Assembly (NCBI GenBank): GCA_947488625.1
Contig: CANKZR010000001.1
Coordinates: 62,001 to 126,000 of the forward strand
Origin: an uncultured Sphingomonadaceae bacterium
Lineage (GTDB): Bacteria > Pseudomonadota > Alphaproteobacteria > Sphingomonadales > Sphingomonadaceae
Length of the DNA: 64,000 bases
Direction: 5' to 3'
A model generated the notes under the pieces. That model did no database searches, was not told the origin of the DNA, and saw only the letters and a program-made list of their open reading frames with translations. The number at the start of each line of letters is the position of its first letter. Position 1 is the first letter of the stretch. Both the position numbers and the translations under genes were made by a program. Shown piece after piece: positions 24,665-34,378 of the stretch.

Positions 24665-25483
24665 ATGCACAAAGGACCAATCATCCTCGCCCTGGCGACG
24701 GCGATGGTATCGCTCAGCGGTTGCCAATTGTTTTCGCCGGGCCACGGCAGCGCAATCCAGTCGGCCCAGGCTGCACCGGACATGGCCAGTTACTTCGATC
24801 AGCGGCTCGCCGACGGTCGGCGTCATCTACAGGCCAATCGCCTGTCGTCCGCCATTACCGCGTACCGGCAGGCATCCTATAGTGCGGATCACACGGCCGA
24901 TGCATACAACGGTCTGGCAATCGCATTCGATCGGCTGGGTCGGCGTGACCTTGCCGAACATTACTTCGATGCCGCCCTTGCCCTGGCGCCGCAGAACGCG
25001 GCGATCGCGCGCAACCTGGCACGCTTCGAAGCGCGCCATGCGGGACCGGAACGGACCGAAGCCCTGGCTCGGCACGATGCACCGGCGGGTGTAACCACGG
25101 ACTTGCAGGAACCGCAGGTTCAATTGCAAACCCCTGCGCCGGTGCATGGTCTCGTTCGTACAAGCGATGGTGCACTTCTGCTCCGCGCGCGTGACGATCG
25201 GCCATCGCGCGCCACGTCCGAGGTACGCGAAAGGCCTGCGGTCGTTCATGTCGGTCGGCCAGATCGGCAATCGGTTGCCAGTGCCGGGGATGCCGGTGAT
25301 GCGACAGTAGAAAATGGCGATAAATACCCGATCAGGGTCCAAATCGCCGAAGCGTCAACCCAGTACCCCGTCAGGGTAAGGATCGGCGGAGCAACCGATT
25401 CACCCGACGCGCGCCTGCAGGTGAGGAGGGGCCCGCCAAACGGCCGTTCCACCGCCGTTCGTTTTTCATCGCCTCGCGGCTAG
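24665..25483 (+). CDS. TadD-like TPR lipoprotein
   Basis: A 272-residue lipoprotein (LSGC, lipidated Cys20). Residues about 45-120 contain two to three TPR-like repeats (SAITAYRQASYSADHTADAYNGLAIAFDRLGRRDLAEHYFDAALALAP). TadD, a TPR lipoprotein, is an accessory of many tad loci, and the position after tadC fits. The C-terminal half is Arg- and Pro-rich and ends with two short tandem units, YPIRVQI and YPVRVRI, spaced 14 residues apart. An ATG after GGAGGACC is used. Confidence 0.75.
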   Translation: MHKGPIILALATAMVSLSGCQLFSPGHGSAIQSAQAAPDMASYFDQRLADGRRHLQANRLSSAITAYRQASYSADHTADAYNGLAIAFDRLGRRDLAEHYFDAALALAPQNAAIARNLARFEARHAGPERTEALARHDAPAGVTTDLQEPQVQLQTPAPVHGLVRTSDGALLLRARDDRPSRATSEVRERPAVVHVGRPDRQSVASAGDAGDATVENGDKYPIRVQIAEASTQYPVRVRIGGATDSPDARLQVRRGPPNGRSTAVRFSSPRG

Positions 25484-25489
25484 GCGCAA

Positions 25490-25939
25490 ATGAACCTTGC
25501 CGCGACCCTGGTGCTGGCAGCGCTCGCGTGTCTGGCGGCAAGCTGGGACATACGAAGCCGCACGATACCGAACTGGCTCAATCTCTGTATCCTTGCCGGC
25601 GGAATTGCCATGCTGGCGATCGGCTGGTCCAGCGTGGATCCCTTGTCGCACCTGATCCACTTCGGCCTGGCGCTCGCAGGCGCAATGCTTCTTTTCGGCT
25701 TCAGGTTCTGGGGAGGGGGAGATGCGAAATTCTATGCCGCCACGGCCCTGTGGTTCGACCTCGGTCAGGCTTTGGCCTTTCTGGTGACCACGGCATTGGC
25801 GGGCGGGATCGTGGTCATCGTGACTGGCCTTGTTTCGAAGGCTCTTAAAAAACCGGGCTGGCAGGCGCAAATCCCCTACGGCGCAGCCATAGCGATCGGG
25901 GCCATCGTGACTGCCGTGATCGCACTTCAGAGAGGTTGA
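25490..25939 (+). CDS. cpaA: Prepilin peptidase CpaA/TadV
   Basis: A 149-residue aspartic prepilin peptidase that cleaves the leaders of the Flp pilin and the TadE-like pseudopilins. Two catalytic Asp residues are present: Asp20 in WDIRSRTIPNWL and Asp77 in the GxGD motif (WGGGDAKF). Four hydrophobic segments fit the short, non-methylating TadV type. It lies 6 bases after the TPR lipoprotein and closes the pilus locus. Confidence 0.93.
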   Translation: MNLAATLVLAALACLAASWDIRSRTIPNWLNLCILAGGIAMLAIGWSSVDPLSHLIHFGLALAGAMLLFGFRFWGGGDAKFYAATALWFDLGQALAFLVTTALAGGIVVIVTGLVSKALKKPGWQAQIPYGAAIAIGAIVTAVIALQRG

Positions 25940-26086
25940 GCGCCAGCCCATTCTTCAGCGCTTGGCCCAAGGCAATTACCCGGGATCGCGCTGCCGCCGT
26001 CGCAGCTTTCGTTTTGCGCACAGATGGTCGGACGGTCTATGGGGAGTCGGCGCAAGAGCGCGCGGATGCGACACGAGGTACGAACG

Positions 26087-26515
26087 ATGAATCCTGCCAG
26101 AACCCTCCTGCCGCTTGCGGTCGCGCTGGCTTCGGCGGGGGGCGCGATGGCGGCGGCCAGGGCACAAGGTGAGGTATCGGTTGCTCCTCTCTGCTCGGTC
26201 TTCGTGCAACGAAACCAGCCCGACGGTATCATCGATATCACGCGCCAGGTGTTGCCAGATGGTGGATGCAACTGCGTGCTTCACACCGGCGGCACAGGGC
26301 AGGGCGGCGCGGCCGAACAAAGGGTCGCACAAGTCGTCGGCGCGCGGGCCTGCCCCGATGCGCATCTCATGGAAGTGCCCCCACCCGGCGAGGCGATGAC
26401 CTTGCAAGCCGGTGGACTTGTGTCGCTGGACAGCGTGCTTCCCGAGGCAGAACCAACCCAAGCTGCGGGCAGCGGCGTGATCAGAATAAAGGAAGATATC
26501 GCAGCCGGGCCATAG
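26087..26515 (+). CDS. Small exported protein of unknown function
   Basis: A 142-residue protein with a signal peptide (about residues 1-22, AMA cleavage). The mature part contains five cysteines, including CNC in DGGCNCVLHTGG, and a Pro/Glu-rich tail. No family is recognised. The ATG has a GAGG site 8 bases upstream. It lies between the tad locus and the polysaccharide cluster and could belong to either. Confidence 0.6.
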   Translation: MNPARTLLPLAVALASAGGAMAAARAQGEVSVAPLCSVFVQRNQPDGIIDITRQVLPDGGCNCVLHTGGTGQGGAAEQRVAQVVGARACPDAHLMEVPPPGEAMTLQAGGLVSLDSVLPEAEPTQAAGSGVIRIKEDIAAGP

Positions 26516-26727
26516 TCGATTCACGCGATTTTGCTCTTGCGGCAAGCGCTTATCTGCGCGAAGGCTCCGATCAGCAACTAAGGGCATTCAATGGTCGGGC
26601 GCGGCGGGGACATTTCCGTGCAAGTTCTGGTACTGGGGGATCCGCAAAATCGTGAGAATTTGCAGGCCACAATACAGAAGAGCTCCCCCTTACTGCCCGT
26701 ACCGGCCAATCTAAGGTAACTGTACAA

Positions 26728-28959
26728 TTGACCGAACACCATGCACTCGAGGATGGCCGTTCCGGCAATCTCCCGGCGCGCCGGGATCACTACGAGGTTT
26801 CGGAACCGCGGCGTGACAGGGGCGATGACCCGCGCGATCAGGAGGACGATCTTCCGGTCATTTCGATCGGCGAGATCCTGTCGATCCTGTGGGCGCGAAA
26901 GCTGTGGCTGCTCGGGGCTGCGATTCTCGGGCTGCTTCTGGCGCTGGCCTACTCCTTCAGTCAGACACCTCTGTACCGATCCACCGCGACGATAGAACTC
27001 AATCCCCCGACCGTGCCCATACTTTCGAATGGGTCAGGTTCCGCCGAAGAGATGGCTGTGCCCGCCACGGACTGGGAATTTCGTGAAACCCAGGTCGGCA
27101 TCCTGCGCAGCCGCGCGCTGGCTGAACGCGTGGTCGAGGATCTCGAACTCGTTCCCGATGCCGACAGTCGCCCGCGGGTAAGCGTGGAAGCGATGGCAGG
27201 CGACCTGGCCAAGGGCCTGTCGGTCCAGCCCACGGCCAACAGCAGGATCATCGAACTGAGCTACGTCTCGCCCGACCCTGGGCGGGCCGCGCGCCTCGTC
27301 AATGGATTTGCTGCATCCTACATCCAGTTGACGCTTGACCGGAAATACGACGCCACGATCGCCGCGCGCGATTTCCTCGAGGAACGGATCGCCACCGTTC
27401 GCGAAGATGTGAACGAGGCCGAGCGGGAACTGGTGCAATATGCGCAGGCGAATGGCATCATTCTGCTTGGCGGCGAAGGCAGCAATGGCGACGGTAGTTC
27501 CGTCAGCCTGACCGGCACCACGCTCTCCACCCTGAACGAGGCCCTGGCCGAGGCGCAGCAGAAGCGCATCACGGCAGAGCAGCGCTATCGCCAGGCCAGC
27601 TCCATCAACGAAACCAATTCCAGCACTGCGGCGCTGCGGCAGGAACTAGCCAGCCTGCAGGCCGAATACGAAGAGAAATCGACCTATCTGCAGGATAGCT
27701 TTCCGGAAATGGTGCGTTTGCGCTCTCGTATCGACGAGCTGAACCGGCAGATTTCTTCCGAGGCCGGTCGCTCGGTCGCCGCCCTTCGCGCGGAATACCA
27801 GGCAGCGCTAGCCGAGGAAAATTCGCTGCGGTCGCGCGTCAGTCAGCTCAGTTCTGCTGCACTGAACGAGCGCGAAGATTCGATCCAGTACAACATCTTG
27901 CAACGCGAACTCGATACCAACCGTGCCTTGTACGATGCGCTGCTGGGGCGGTACAACGAGGTAAGCGTGGCCGCCGGTATCGGCGCGGCGCAGGCCGCTG
28001 TAATCGACAGTGGGCAGGTTCCGGCCTTGCCTTTCTCGCCGGACACCATTCGCAACGGTATCCTCGGCCTTTTGCTGGGTCTTGTGTTGGGGGCCATTCT
28101 CGCAATCCTGTGGGACCGGTTCACCAACACCATCAAGACCAAGGAAGATGTGAAGCAGAAGCTGAACCTCGCCCCGTTCGGTGCCATCCCGAAGAAGGAC
28201 AGAGGCGCGGAACTGAGCGACGAGCTGGCCGATCCACACTCGGAAATCTACGAAGCCTACGCCAATCTGCGCACGACCCTGCAACTCTCTACCGTCGGCG
28301 GATTCCCGCAGACCTTGCTGGTGACCAGCGCGAACCCGGAAGAAGGCAAGTCCACCACCAGCTACAGCCTGGCCGTGCAACTGGCGACGGTGGGCAAGCG
28401 CGTGCTGTTGATCGACGCGGACATGCGCAAGCCCACCTTCTCGGTGGACCAGCATTCGGAGATCGGCCTTGCCAGCCTGCTGACAACTAAGGGAATAGCG
28501 CGCGAACATATTCTGCAAACTTCGCAGGAGGGCATGTTCCTCATGCCCAGCGGCCCCACGCCGCCCAACCCGGCGAACATTATCGTGCCCACCCGGCTCG
28601 AACAAATCCTCGCCGAGCTCAGTCCGCATTTCGACGTGATCGTACTGGACGCGCCCCCGACGCTGGGCTTTGCCGATGCATTGCTGCTGGGGTCAGTCTG
28701 CCAGGGCACGCTATTCACCGTGGAAAGCGGCAAGACGCGCACGCGCGCCGCGCTTACCGCGCTCAACCAGTTGCAGATGGCAGGCGTCCGCATGCTGGGC
28801 GCGGTGCTCACCAAGGCTCCGCTGTCGGCAGAGGAATACAGCTACAGCTATCGCTATTACCGGGAGGCCGTGGCCGACAACAATCCGCGCCGTGGCCTGA
28901 TCGAGGCGCTTTCCGATCAGGATGAACCGGGCGGCACATGGCACAAGGCCGACTTGTAG
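26728..28959 (+). CDS. Wzc-like polysaccharide co-polymerase with tyrosine autokinase domain
   Basis: A 743-residue inner-membrane protein. It has an N-terminal Wzz domain with membrane helix 1 near residues 57-77, a long periplasmic coiled-coil region (about 190-400) with a GNVR-like end, and membrane helix 2 near 440-463. The cytoplasmic BY-kinase has Walker A SANPEEGKSTTSYSLA near 535-550 and Walker A-prime VLLIDADMRKP near 558-568. A C-terminal tyrosine cluster (EEYSYSYRYYREA near 703-715) is the usual autophosphorylation tail. It controls polymer length and export. It starts at TTG after TAAGG; no ATG start is available. It overlaps the next gene by 22 bases. Confidence 0.92.
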   Translation: MTEHHALEDGRSGNLPARRDHYEVSEPRRDRGDDPRDQEDDLPVISIGEILSILWARKLWLLGAAILGLLLALAYSFSQTPLYRSTATIELNPPTVPILSNGSGSAEEMAVPATDWEFRETQVGILRSRALAERVVEDLELVPDADSRPRVSVEAMAGDLAKGLSVQPTANSRIIELSYVSPDPGRAARLVNGFAASYIQLTLDRKYDATIAARDFLEERIATVREDVNEAERELVQYAQANGIILLGGEGSNGDGSSVSLTGTTLSTLNEALAEAQQKRITAEQRYRQASSINETNSSTAALRQELASLQAEYEEKSTYLQDSFPEMVRLRSRIDELNRQISSEAGRSVAALRAEYQAALAEENSLRSRVSQLSSAALNEREDSIQYNILQRELDTNRALYDALLGRYNEVSVAAGIGAAQAAVIDSGQVPALPFSPDTIRNGILGLLLGLVLGAILAILWDRFTNTIKTKEDVKQKLNLAPFGAIPKKDRGAELSDELADPHSEIYEAYANLRTTLQLSTVGGFPQTLLVTSANPEEGKSTTSYSLAVQLATVGKRVLLIDADMRKPTFSVDQHSEIGLASLLTTKGIAREHILQTSQEGMFLMPSGPTPPNPANIIVPTRLEQILAELSPHFDVIVLDAPPTLGFADALLLGSVCQGTLFTVESGKTRTRAALTALNQLQMAGVRMLGAVLTKAPLSAEEYSYSYRYYREAVADNNPRRGLIEALSDQDEPGGTWHKADL

Positions 28960-30101
28960 CAGCAATCCTCTTAGGGCTGGCCGCAGCGGCACTGGTCCTC
29001 GCCAGCGCACTGTCCTTTATCTGGAACACCGGGCGGACCGCTTCCGGGGTGGCGGATCTTGGCGGACTGTCCGCCCATCCCGGCCGCGCGATGGACACAG
29101 CCACGCTCACTTTCCGCCATTCGCGCGGAGAGCTGGATGGCATTGCGATGGCGCCCCTTCGTGATGCGCTCGCAATGGCTCCGCTGGAGGAAGAACCGTT
29201 CGTCTATGCCGCCGCTGGCCTGGCAAACGCAGGCAGGGTGGTCGATGCCCACCGACTGCTTCGCATCGCTGAAGAACGTAACCCCAGATCGCGAGAGGCG
29301 CGCGCCCTGTTGCTCCAGCATGCAGTTGCCAACGCCGATGCGCGCGACGCGGTTGCGCAGATCGAGGTGCTTCATCGGCTGGAACCGGAGCTAAGGCCCG
29401 CGTTGAGCGAGGCGTTGATCTACCTCGCCAGCGTGCCGACCACGCAGCGGGCCGCGCTGGCGGCGATCAATGAGGCCCGGCACAAGCGCGACGTGTTGCA
29501 AGGGCTGGCGCGGTGGGGTGCAAGCCCCTCGATGCTGCTTTCGGCCATCGAGGAACTTGGCGAATTCGACCTTGGACCGGACCGCAGGGGATACGTCCGC
29601 TCTCTGGTCAATCCGCTTCTTGCCGCCGAAGACTGGCGCGGGGCCCGGCGGGTATGGTCCGTGTTCTATCCCGGTGCATTCGATGGCGATATGCCCTTGG
29701 TCGATCCGGCCTTTACGGGTGAATACGGCCCGCCTTTCGGATGGGCTACGCAAGATGGCCGTGATGGCTGGGCAAGAACGGGCGATAAGGGCTTGCGGGG
29801 CCGCTACAGCGTCCTCGAACAGGCCGAGCTTGCCCGGCAACTGGTGCTGGCAGAGCCAGGGCGATACCGCATCCTTGTACAAAGCGTCGACCCCGGCAGC
29901 GGCCTGTGGATCGAGATGGCTTGCGGCAGTTCTCCGGCTTTTGCACAGCAACAACTGGGCGAGGAAATTCAGACCGTCGAATTTACCGTAGGCAGCGATT
30001 GCCCGGCGTTGAATGTGACGATTGCTGCGCGCCCCACGGGCTCGCAGTCCACGCAGGATTTCCGGATTACCGGCATCCAGATGGAACGGATCGTACCATG
30101 A
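28938..30101 (+). CDS. Membrane-anchored protein of unknown function in the polysaccharide cluster
   Basis: A 387-residue protein with one N-terminal membrane helix (residues 6-28), then a helical, TPR-like region (about 55-200: FVYAAAGLANAGRVVDAHRLLRIAEERNP and following). A beta-rich C-terminal half of about 150 residues carries two cysteines (MACGSS, SDCPAL) and resembles carbohydrate-binding jelly-roll modules in general composition only. It lies between the kinase/co-polymerase and a polymerase and overlaps both, so a role in polymer assembly or export is inferred. No named family is recognised. Confidence 0.7.
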   Translation: MAQGRLVAAILLGLAAAALVLASALSFIWNTGRTASGVADLGGLSAHPGRAMDTATLTFRHSRGELDGIAMAPLRDALAMAPLEEEPFVYAAAGLANAGRVVDAHRLLRIAEERNPRSREARALLLQHAVANADARDAVAQIEVLHRLEPELRPALSEALIYLASVPTTQRAALAAINEARHKRDVLQGLARWGASPSMLLSAIEELGEFDLGPDRRGYVRSLVNPLLAAEDWRGARRVWSVFYPGAFDGDMPLVDPAFTGEYGPPFGWATQDGRDGWARTGDKGLRGRYSVLEQAELARQLVLAEPGRYRILVQSVDPGSGLWIEMACGSSPAFAQQQLGEEIQTVEFTVGSDCPALNVTIAARPTGSQSTQDFRITGIQMERIVP

Positions 30102-31411
30102 CAGGCGTTCTGCCGCGCGCGGTGCCCGTCTTGCTGGCGCTTTGCCTGATAATGGGCGGGGCGAGCGCTGCCGGGTTTGCAGCCAATCTCGGCCTTCAGC
30201 TTCTCGGACTGGCGATCGGTGTGGCCGCCCTGATCGCTGCACCGCCGCCGAACGGTGCGCGAACCGATCGTTACCTTCCATGGCTCGCCGCTCTGTTCGG
30301 CATCGTCATTTGCCTGCAATTCCTGCCCCTGCCGCTGATGGTGTGGACAGCCTTGCCGGGCCGGGAGCAGATTGCCGAAGAACTCGCCCTGCTGGGCGTA
30401 GTGCCTCGTCCCGCGCTGCTGACGCTCAGCTATCATGAAAGCATCGCATCGCTTGTCTGGATGCTTCCGGCTGCGGGGATGTTTCTGGCCCTGCTGACCA
30501 TGCGCGAGATACCCGCCAGACCATTAGCTCTGGCGATAGTGGGTGCGGCGATGCTGGGGGTAATGGTGGGGGCGTTGCAGTATTTCGGCGGGCAGGAATC
30601 GGCTGCCTATCTTTACGAGTACACCACGCGCGGGGCGCTCGTGGGATTTTTCGCCAATGCCAACCACATGGCAACCCTATTGTTGGCGAGCCTCCCGTTT
30701 CTTGCGGCGATTTTCGTCTCGCTGATCATGCAGCAGCCGCGTTACATGCGTGAACTGACGGTGCTCTGGGGCCTGCTGGTCGCGATTATCCTGTTGGGTA
30801 TTGTCCTGGCAGGCGCACTGACGGGATATGCGCTGGCCGGACCGATGCTGGCCCTGTCATGCCTGATCATGTTTCCCTGGCTGCGGCGACCGTTCAAGCT
30901 GGCGCTGCTGCCCGCGCTTGTCCTTGGCGTCGCAGCCATCGGCATGACCGAAGAGGGGCAAAAGCTGCTTTCCAGCGATCGGGAGGTGTCGGAGCGCAGC
31001 CGCGAACGCATGATGGCAACTACCCTGACCGCAACGGCGCATTACTGGCCCACGGGCACCGGGCTCGGAACATTTCGCGAAGTCTACGATGATTTCGAAG
31101 ATGGCGATGCGGCGGGTGAATTTTTTGTTCACCACGCGCATAACGACTATCTCGAACTCGTGCTGGAAATGGGGATTTTCGGCCTGATCGGCATCGTCGC
31201 CTTTCTTGCCTGGTGGCTTTCGAGACTGCGGGCGATCTGGTTGGCTGGCGGCGGCGGGCCCTTTATCGAAGCGGCCATCATGGCGAGCGGTGTGATCCTG
31301 TTGCATTCGGCATGGGACTATCCGCTGCGCACTGCCGCAATTTCCACGTTACTGGCGGTTTGCTGCGCTATTCTATCGCGCGCGACTGCCACTGCGCGGG
31401 TGGCCGACTAG
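30098..31411 (+). CDS. O-antigen ligase/polymerase family membrane protein (Wzy_C)
   Basis: A 437-residue protein with about 11-12 membrane helices. The large periplasmic loop contains GTGLGTFREVYDDF and HHAHNDYLELVLEMGIFGLIG, the signature of the WaaL/Wzy_C family. It either polymerises repeat units or ligates the polymer to an acceptor; sequence alone does not separate these. The ATG overlaps the preceding stop by 4 bases. Its last 4 bases overlap the end of a convergent glycosyltransferase gene. A second polymerase candidate lies at 45.6 kb. Confidence 0.88.
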   Translation: MTGVLPRAVPVLLALCLIMGGASAAGFAANLGLQLLGLAIGVAALIAAPPPNGARTDRYLPWLAALFGIVICLQFLPLPLMVWTALPGREQIAEELALLGVVPRPALLTLSYHESIASLVWMLPAAGMFLALLTMREIPARPLALAIVGAAMLGVMVGALQYFGGQESAAYLYEYTTRGALVGFFANANHMATLLLASLPFLAAIFVSLIMQQPRYMRELTVLWGLLVAIILLGIVLAGALTGYALAGPMLALSCLIMFPWLRRPFKLALLPALVLGVAAIGMTEEGQKLLSSDREVSERSRERMMATTLTATAHYWPTGTGLGTFREVYDDFEDGDAAGEFFVHHAHNDYLELVLEMGIFGLIGIVAFLAWWLSRLRAIWLAGGGGPFIEAAIMASGVILLHSAWDYPLRTAAISTLLAVCCAILSRATATARVAD

Positions 31412-32664
31412 ACCGCAGCCTGGCTATGCATGCCAGACGCGTCGCCATGTGCAATTTCGCGAAGCAGGGTATCCCATTCTGCAATTCTCACCAGCCGCGA
31501 GAGGTGCGTTTCGCTAAAACGCCTGCCGTTCGCGCCCAGCCGTTCGCGTAAGGACGCGTCGCCTGCGAGCGTCAGCAGATAGTCCGCCAAACCCTGGACG
31601 TCGCCTTTCGCGAAACTGCGCCCGCATTCTGCCTGAGCGATTAATCGGGCAATCTCGCCCTGGGTATCCCCGATAAAGATGACGGGTCGACCTGCCGCAA
31701 TGGCGCCGTAGAACTTGCTGGGTACGATCAGACCCTCAAGCTCCGGTTCGAGCGAGAGCCATTGGATATCGGCCACGGACAGGCTCTCTCGAAGCTCGCT
31801 ACGGGGGCGGTACCCACGGGTGTGGATGCGGGATGCAACGCCAGCTTGGGTATCCGCATCCGGCAACAGACCTAGCTTTACTCCGCCGCCCACGAACAGG
31901 AAATGCAGCCGGTCCTCACCAGCGGTGACAAGCTGGCGTGCGGCATCCAGCATGGTGTCCGCATCGTGCGCACGGCCAAGATTGCCCGAATAGCCCACGA
32001 TCACGCGGTTTTCGGGCAGGCCCCATTCCTGCCGCAGCGGGTTGTGGGCAACGGGCAATGGCGCAAGTGCCACCTCATCCGCCCAGTTCGGCACCACGCG
32101 AATGCGGGAGCCAGGAACACCGTGACTGGCCACCCGGCTTTTCATCACCTCGCCAATGCAGACATTCATATCGGCGCGCTTCCACGAACGATCGCGCAGG
32201 GCCTTCATCAAACGGACAAGCGGGTTGCGCGGATGACCGAAGCCCAGCGCGGTGGCAGTTTCGGGATAGATATCCTGCAACCAGTTGATGAGCCGCGCAC
32301 CTTTCGCCTGCGTCAAGGCCTGCACCAGCACGCTCACCATCGGCGGATCGGTGAGGCATACCACCGTGTCGCCGCGCTTTATTGTAAAGCCGCCGACGAA
32401 AAGCAGGCCGACATAGAACAGTGCGAAGTCGACGAGGCGAGGAATGACCGAACTGCTGGCCTTCTTCAGGCCCGGTATGCGGATGACCCGCACTCCTTCA
32501 AGGTCAGGGTTTTGCTGGCCGTCGCCCGGCGTATGCATGCTGGCACTGGCGATAACCACGAATTCGCGCGCGGTAGTGTCCAGCTCTCCCAGCAGATCGG
32601 TCAGCATGGCGGCAGTGGCGGATTGATCGGGGTAAAAGAACCGGTTGATGAAAATGTATCTCAA
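31408..32664 (-). CDS. Glycosyltransferase family 4 (WbuB/WcaI-like)
   Basis: A 418-residue retaining glycosyltransferase. It begins MRYIFINRFFYPDQSATAAM, the usual N-terminus of WbuB/WcaI-like GT4 enzymes, with the FYPDQSATA donor/acceptor loop. The C-terminal donor domain has VIVGYSGNLGRAHD and the acidic motif EPELEGLIVPSKFYGAIAAGRPVIF (E-x7-E type). It probably adds a sugar to the lipid-linked repeat unit. It is leftward, 4 bases after the ABC exporter gene, so these two form an operon opposed to the rest of the cluster. Confidence 0.9.
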   Translation of the reverse strand: MRYIFINRFFYPDQSATAAMLTDLLGELDTTAREFVVIASASMHTPGDGQQNPDLEGVRVIRIPGLKKASSSVIPRLVDFALFYVGLLFVGGFTIKRGDTVVCLTDPPMVSVLVQALTQAKGARLINWLQDIYPETATALGFGHPRNPLVRLMKALRDRSWKRADMNVCIGEVMKSRVASHGVPGSRIRVVPNWADEVALAPLPVAHNPLRQEWGLPENRVIVGYSGNLGRAHDADTMLDAARQLVTAGEDRLHFLFVGGGVKLGLLPDADTQAGVASRIHTRGYRPRSELRESLSVADIQWLSLEPELEGLIVPSKFYGAIAAGRPVIFIGDTQGEIARLIAQAECGRSFAKGDVQGLADYLLTLAGDASLRERLGANGRRFSETHLSRLVRIAEWDTLLREIAHGDASGMHSQAAV

Positions 32665-32668
32665 TGCG

Positions 32669-34378
32669 TTATCCCGGCTGATCTATCGTCACCGTGCTGC
32701 CCGACGGTGGCACCCCGCGCACGATAGCGCGGCGCCCGGTTTCGCTGACCTTGCCATCCTTGATCGTCAGAATCCTGTCGGCCAGTGCGAGCATGGCCGG
32801 CCTGTGCGAGACGATGATCGTCGTGCTGCCGATCTCGCCATTCCTGAACAATTCGACCAAAGCCGCCTCGTCCTCGGCATCCAGATGCGATGTTGCCTCG
32901 TCCAATACCAGAATGGGAGGCTCCGTCAGCAAGGCGCGGGCAAGTGCGAGGCGCTGGCGCTGGCTCGCCGACAGGTTGTCGCCGTGATCACCGATTTGCG
33001 TGCGATAGCCATCGGGCAGCTGCATGATGAAATCATGGGCTTGGGCCAGCTTGCAGGCGCGCTTTATTTCGATCAGCGAAAAGTCGCCCTGTCCCAGCGT
33101 CAGGTTCTCGCGAATGGAGCCATTCTGCAGCAGGGGGTGTTGCGGAACATAGCCGATCTGCCCTCGCGCCTGTTGCAGGCTCATCTGCGCTATATCGCAC
33201 CCGTCGATCTTGATGGTGCCCCGGCGAGGAGTGTAAAACGCCAGCAGCAGCGCAAGAATTGTGCTCTTGCCTGCCCCGCTCTCTCCCGTCAGCGCAACGA
33301 TCTCGCCCGCCTCGATGTCGAAATCGACCCCGCGGAGGGTGTCGTGGCGCCGGGGATAGCCGAACCAGACATCATTGAAGCTTATCCAGCCGCGCCCGGC
33401 GCTTTCAAGGGGAGGTTTTGCATATCCGGGCTCGGCTGCCTTGCCCAGCACGTGGTTCAGCCTTTCCAGCGTGCCCCTGGCGGTGCTGAACCGGTTCTGG
33501 AAACCGGCTAGCGAGAAGATCGCACAGATCAGTAGGGCGAGGTACAGCAGGAAGGTGACGAACGCGGCGGGATCCGTCTGTGCTCCGCCCAACGTCTGGT
33601 GTGTCAGCAAGATCAGGAGCAGACCGCCAAGCCCCGTCACAAGCAACAAGGCGGGCCCCACGGTAGCGAGAATTTTTTGCCGCCGTACTTTCAGCCGGCG
33701 CAGCTTTTCGATTACTTGCCGATAGCCGCGCAGCCCGATCTCTTCGCGGGCGAAGGCCTTGGTGGCCGGAAGCATTTCCAGATTGCTTTGCGCTGACGCG
33801 AAAATGCTGGCTTCGGCCTTCTGGATCTTTGTGGAGAGGCCGCGCAATTCACGACCGATCATCCTTTGCACAAGGTAGCAGAACGGCACCAGCAAGAGGG
33901 CCAACGAGGCCAGCGAAGGCTCGATCATGAACAGCGCGACACTGGCGCCGACGGCAGTCAGCAGGGCAGCGGGGGCGGCAGCCAGCGTTCCGGCTACGAA
34001 GGTTCCAAGCCGGGAGACTTCCCAGGTCAGCAGGGCCAGCAGATCGCCCTGCCGCTTGCGATCGAAATACTCCATGGGCAGGCGCTGGACATGGGCGAAG
34101 ATATCCCCCTTGAAATCCGCCTCGATCTTCGTGCTCGCGTTGGCCGAGGCAATGGCGCTGGCGACCTGCATGATTGCGAGCGCCGCCAGAACCCCCGCCA
34201 GCAACATCGCCATGGACAGGGCGCTGATATTGTCATTGCCCAGCAGGCTGCCCAGCAGGCGCCCTGCAATCCAGGGCAGAGCCAGCAAGCCCAGCGCGCA
34301 AGTCAGCGACAGGATGACGACCGTCACCAGCGATGCCGTGTAGGGCCGCGCGTAGGTCAGCAGCGCTTTCAATTCCAT
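32669..34378 (-). CDS. Fused ABC exporter (MsbA-like, type IV exporter fold)
   Basis: A 569-residue ABC exporter half-transporter. Six membrane helices lie in residues 1 to about 300, then a nucleotide-binding domain. It has Walker A GESGAGKST near 364-372, a C-loop reading LSASQRQRLALARAL near 469 (LSGGQ in most relatives), Walker B ILVLDEATSHLD near 488-499 and the switch His in SHRP near 525. It probably dimerises and flips or exports a lipid, polysaccharide intermediate or peptide. The start ATG at 34378 is chosen because the upstream extension to 34732 is not protein-like. It is divergent from the flippase gene. Confidence 0.88.
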   Translation of the reverse strand: MELKALLTYARPYTASLVTVVILSLTCALGLLALPWIAGRLLGSLLGNDNISALSMAMLLAGVLAALAIMQVASAIASANASTKIEADFKGDIFAHVQRLPMEYFDRKRQGDLLALLTWEVSRLGTFVAGTLAAAPAALLTAVGASVALFMIEPSLASLALLLVPFCYLVQRMIGRELRGLSTKIQKAEASIFASAQSNLEMLPATKAFAREEIGLRGYRQVIEKLRRLKVRRQKILATVGPALLLVTGLGGLLLILLTHQTLGGAQTDPAAFVTFLLYLALLICAIFSLAGFQNRFSTARGTLERLNHVLGKAAEPGYAKPPLESAGRGWISFNDVWFGYPRRHDTLRGVDFDIEAGEIVALTGESGAGKSTILALLLAFYTPRRGTIKIDGCDIAQMSLQQARGQIGYVPQHPLLQNGSIRENLTLGQGDFSLIEIKRACKLAQAHDFIMQLPDGYRTQIGDHGDNLSASQRQRLALARALLTEPPILVLDEATSHLDAEDEAALVELFRNGEIGSTTIIVSHRPAMLALADRILTIKDGKVSETGRRAIVRGVPPSGSTVTIDQPG

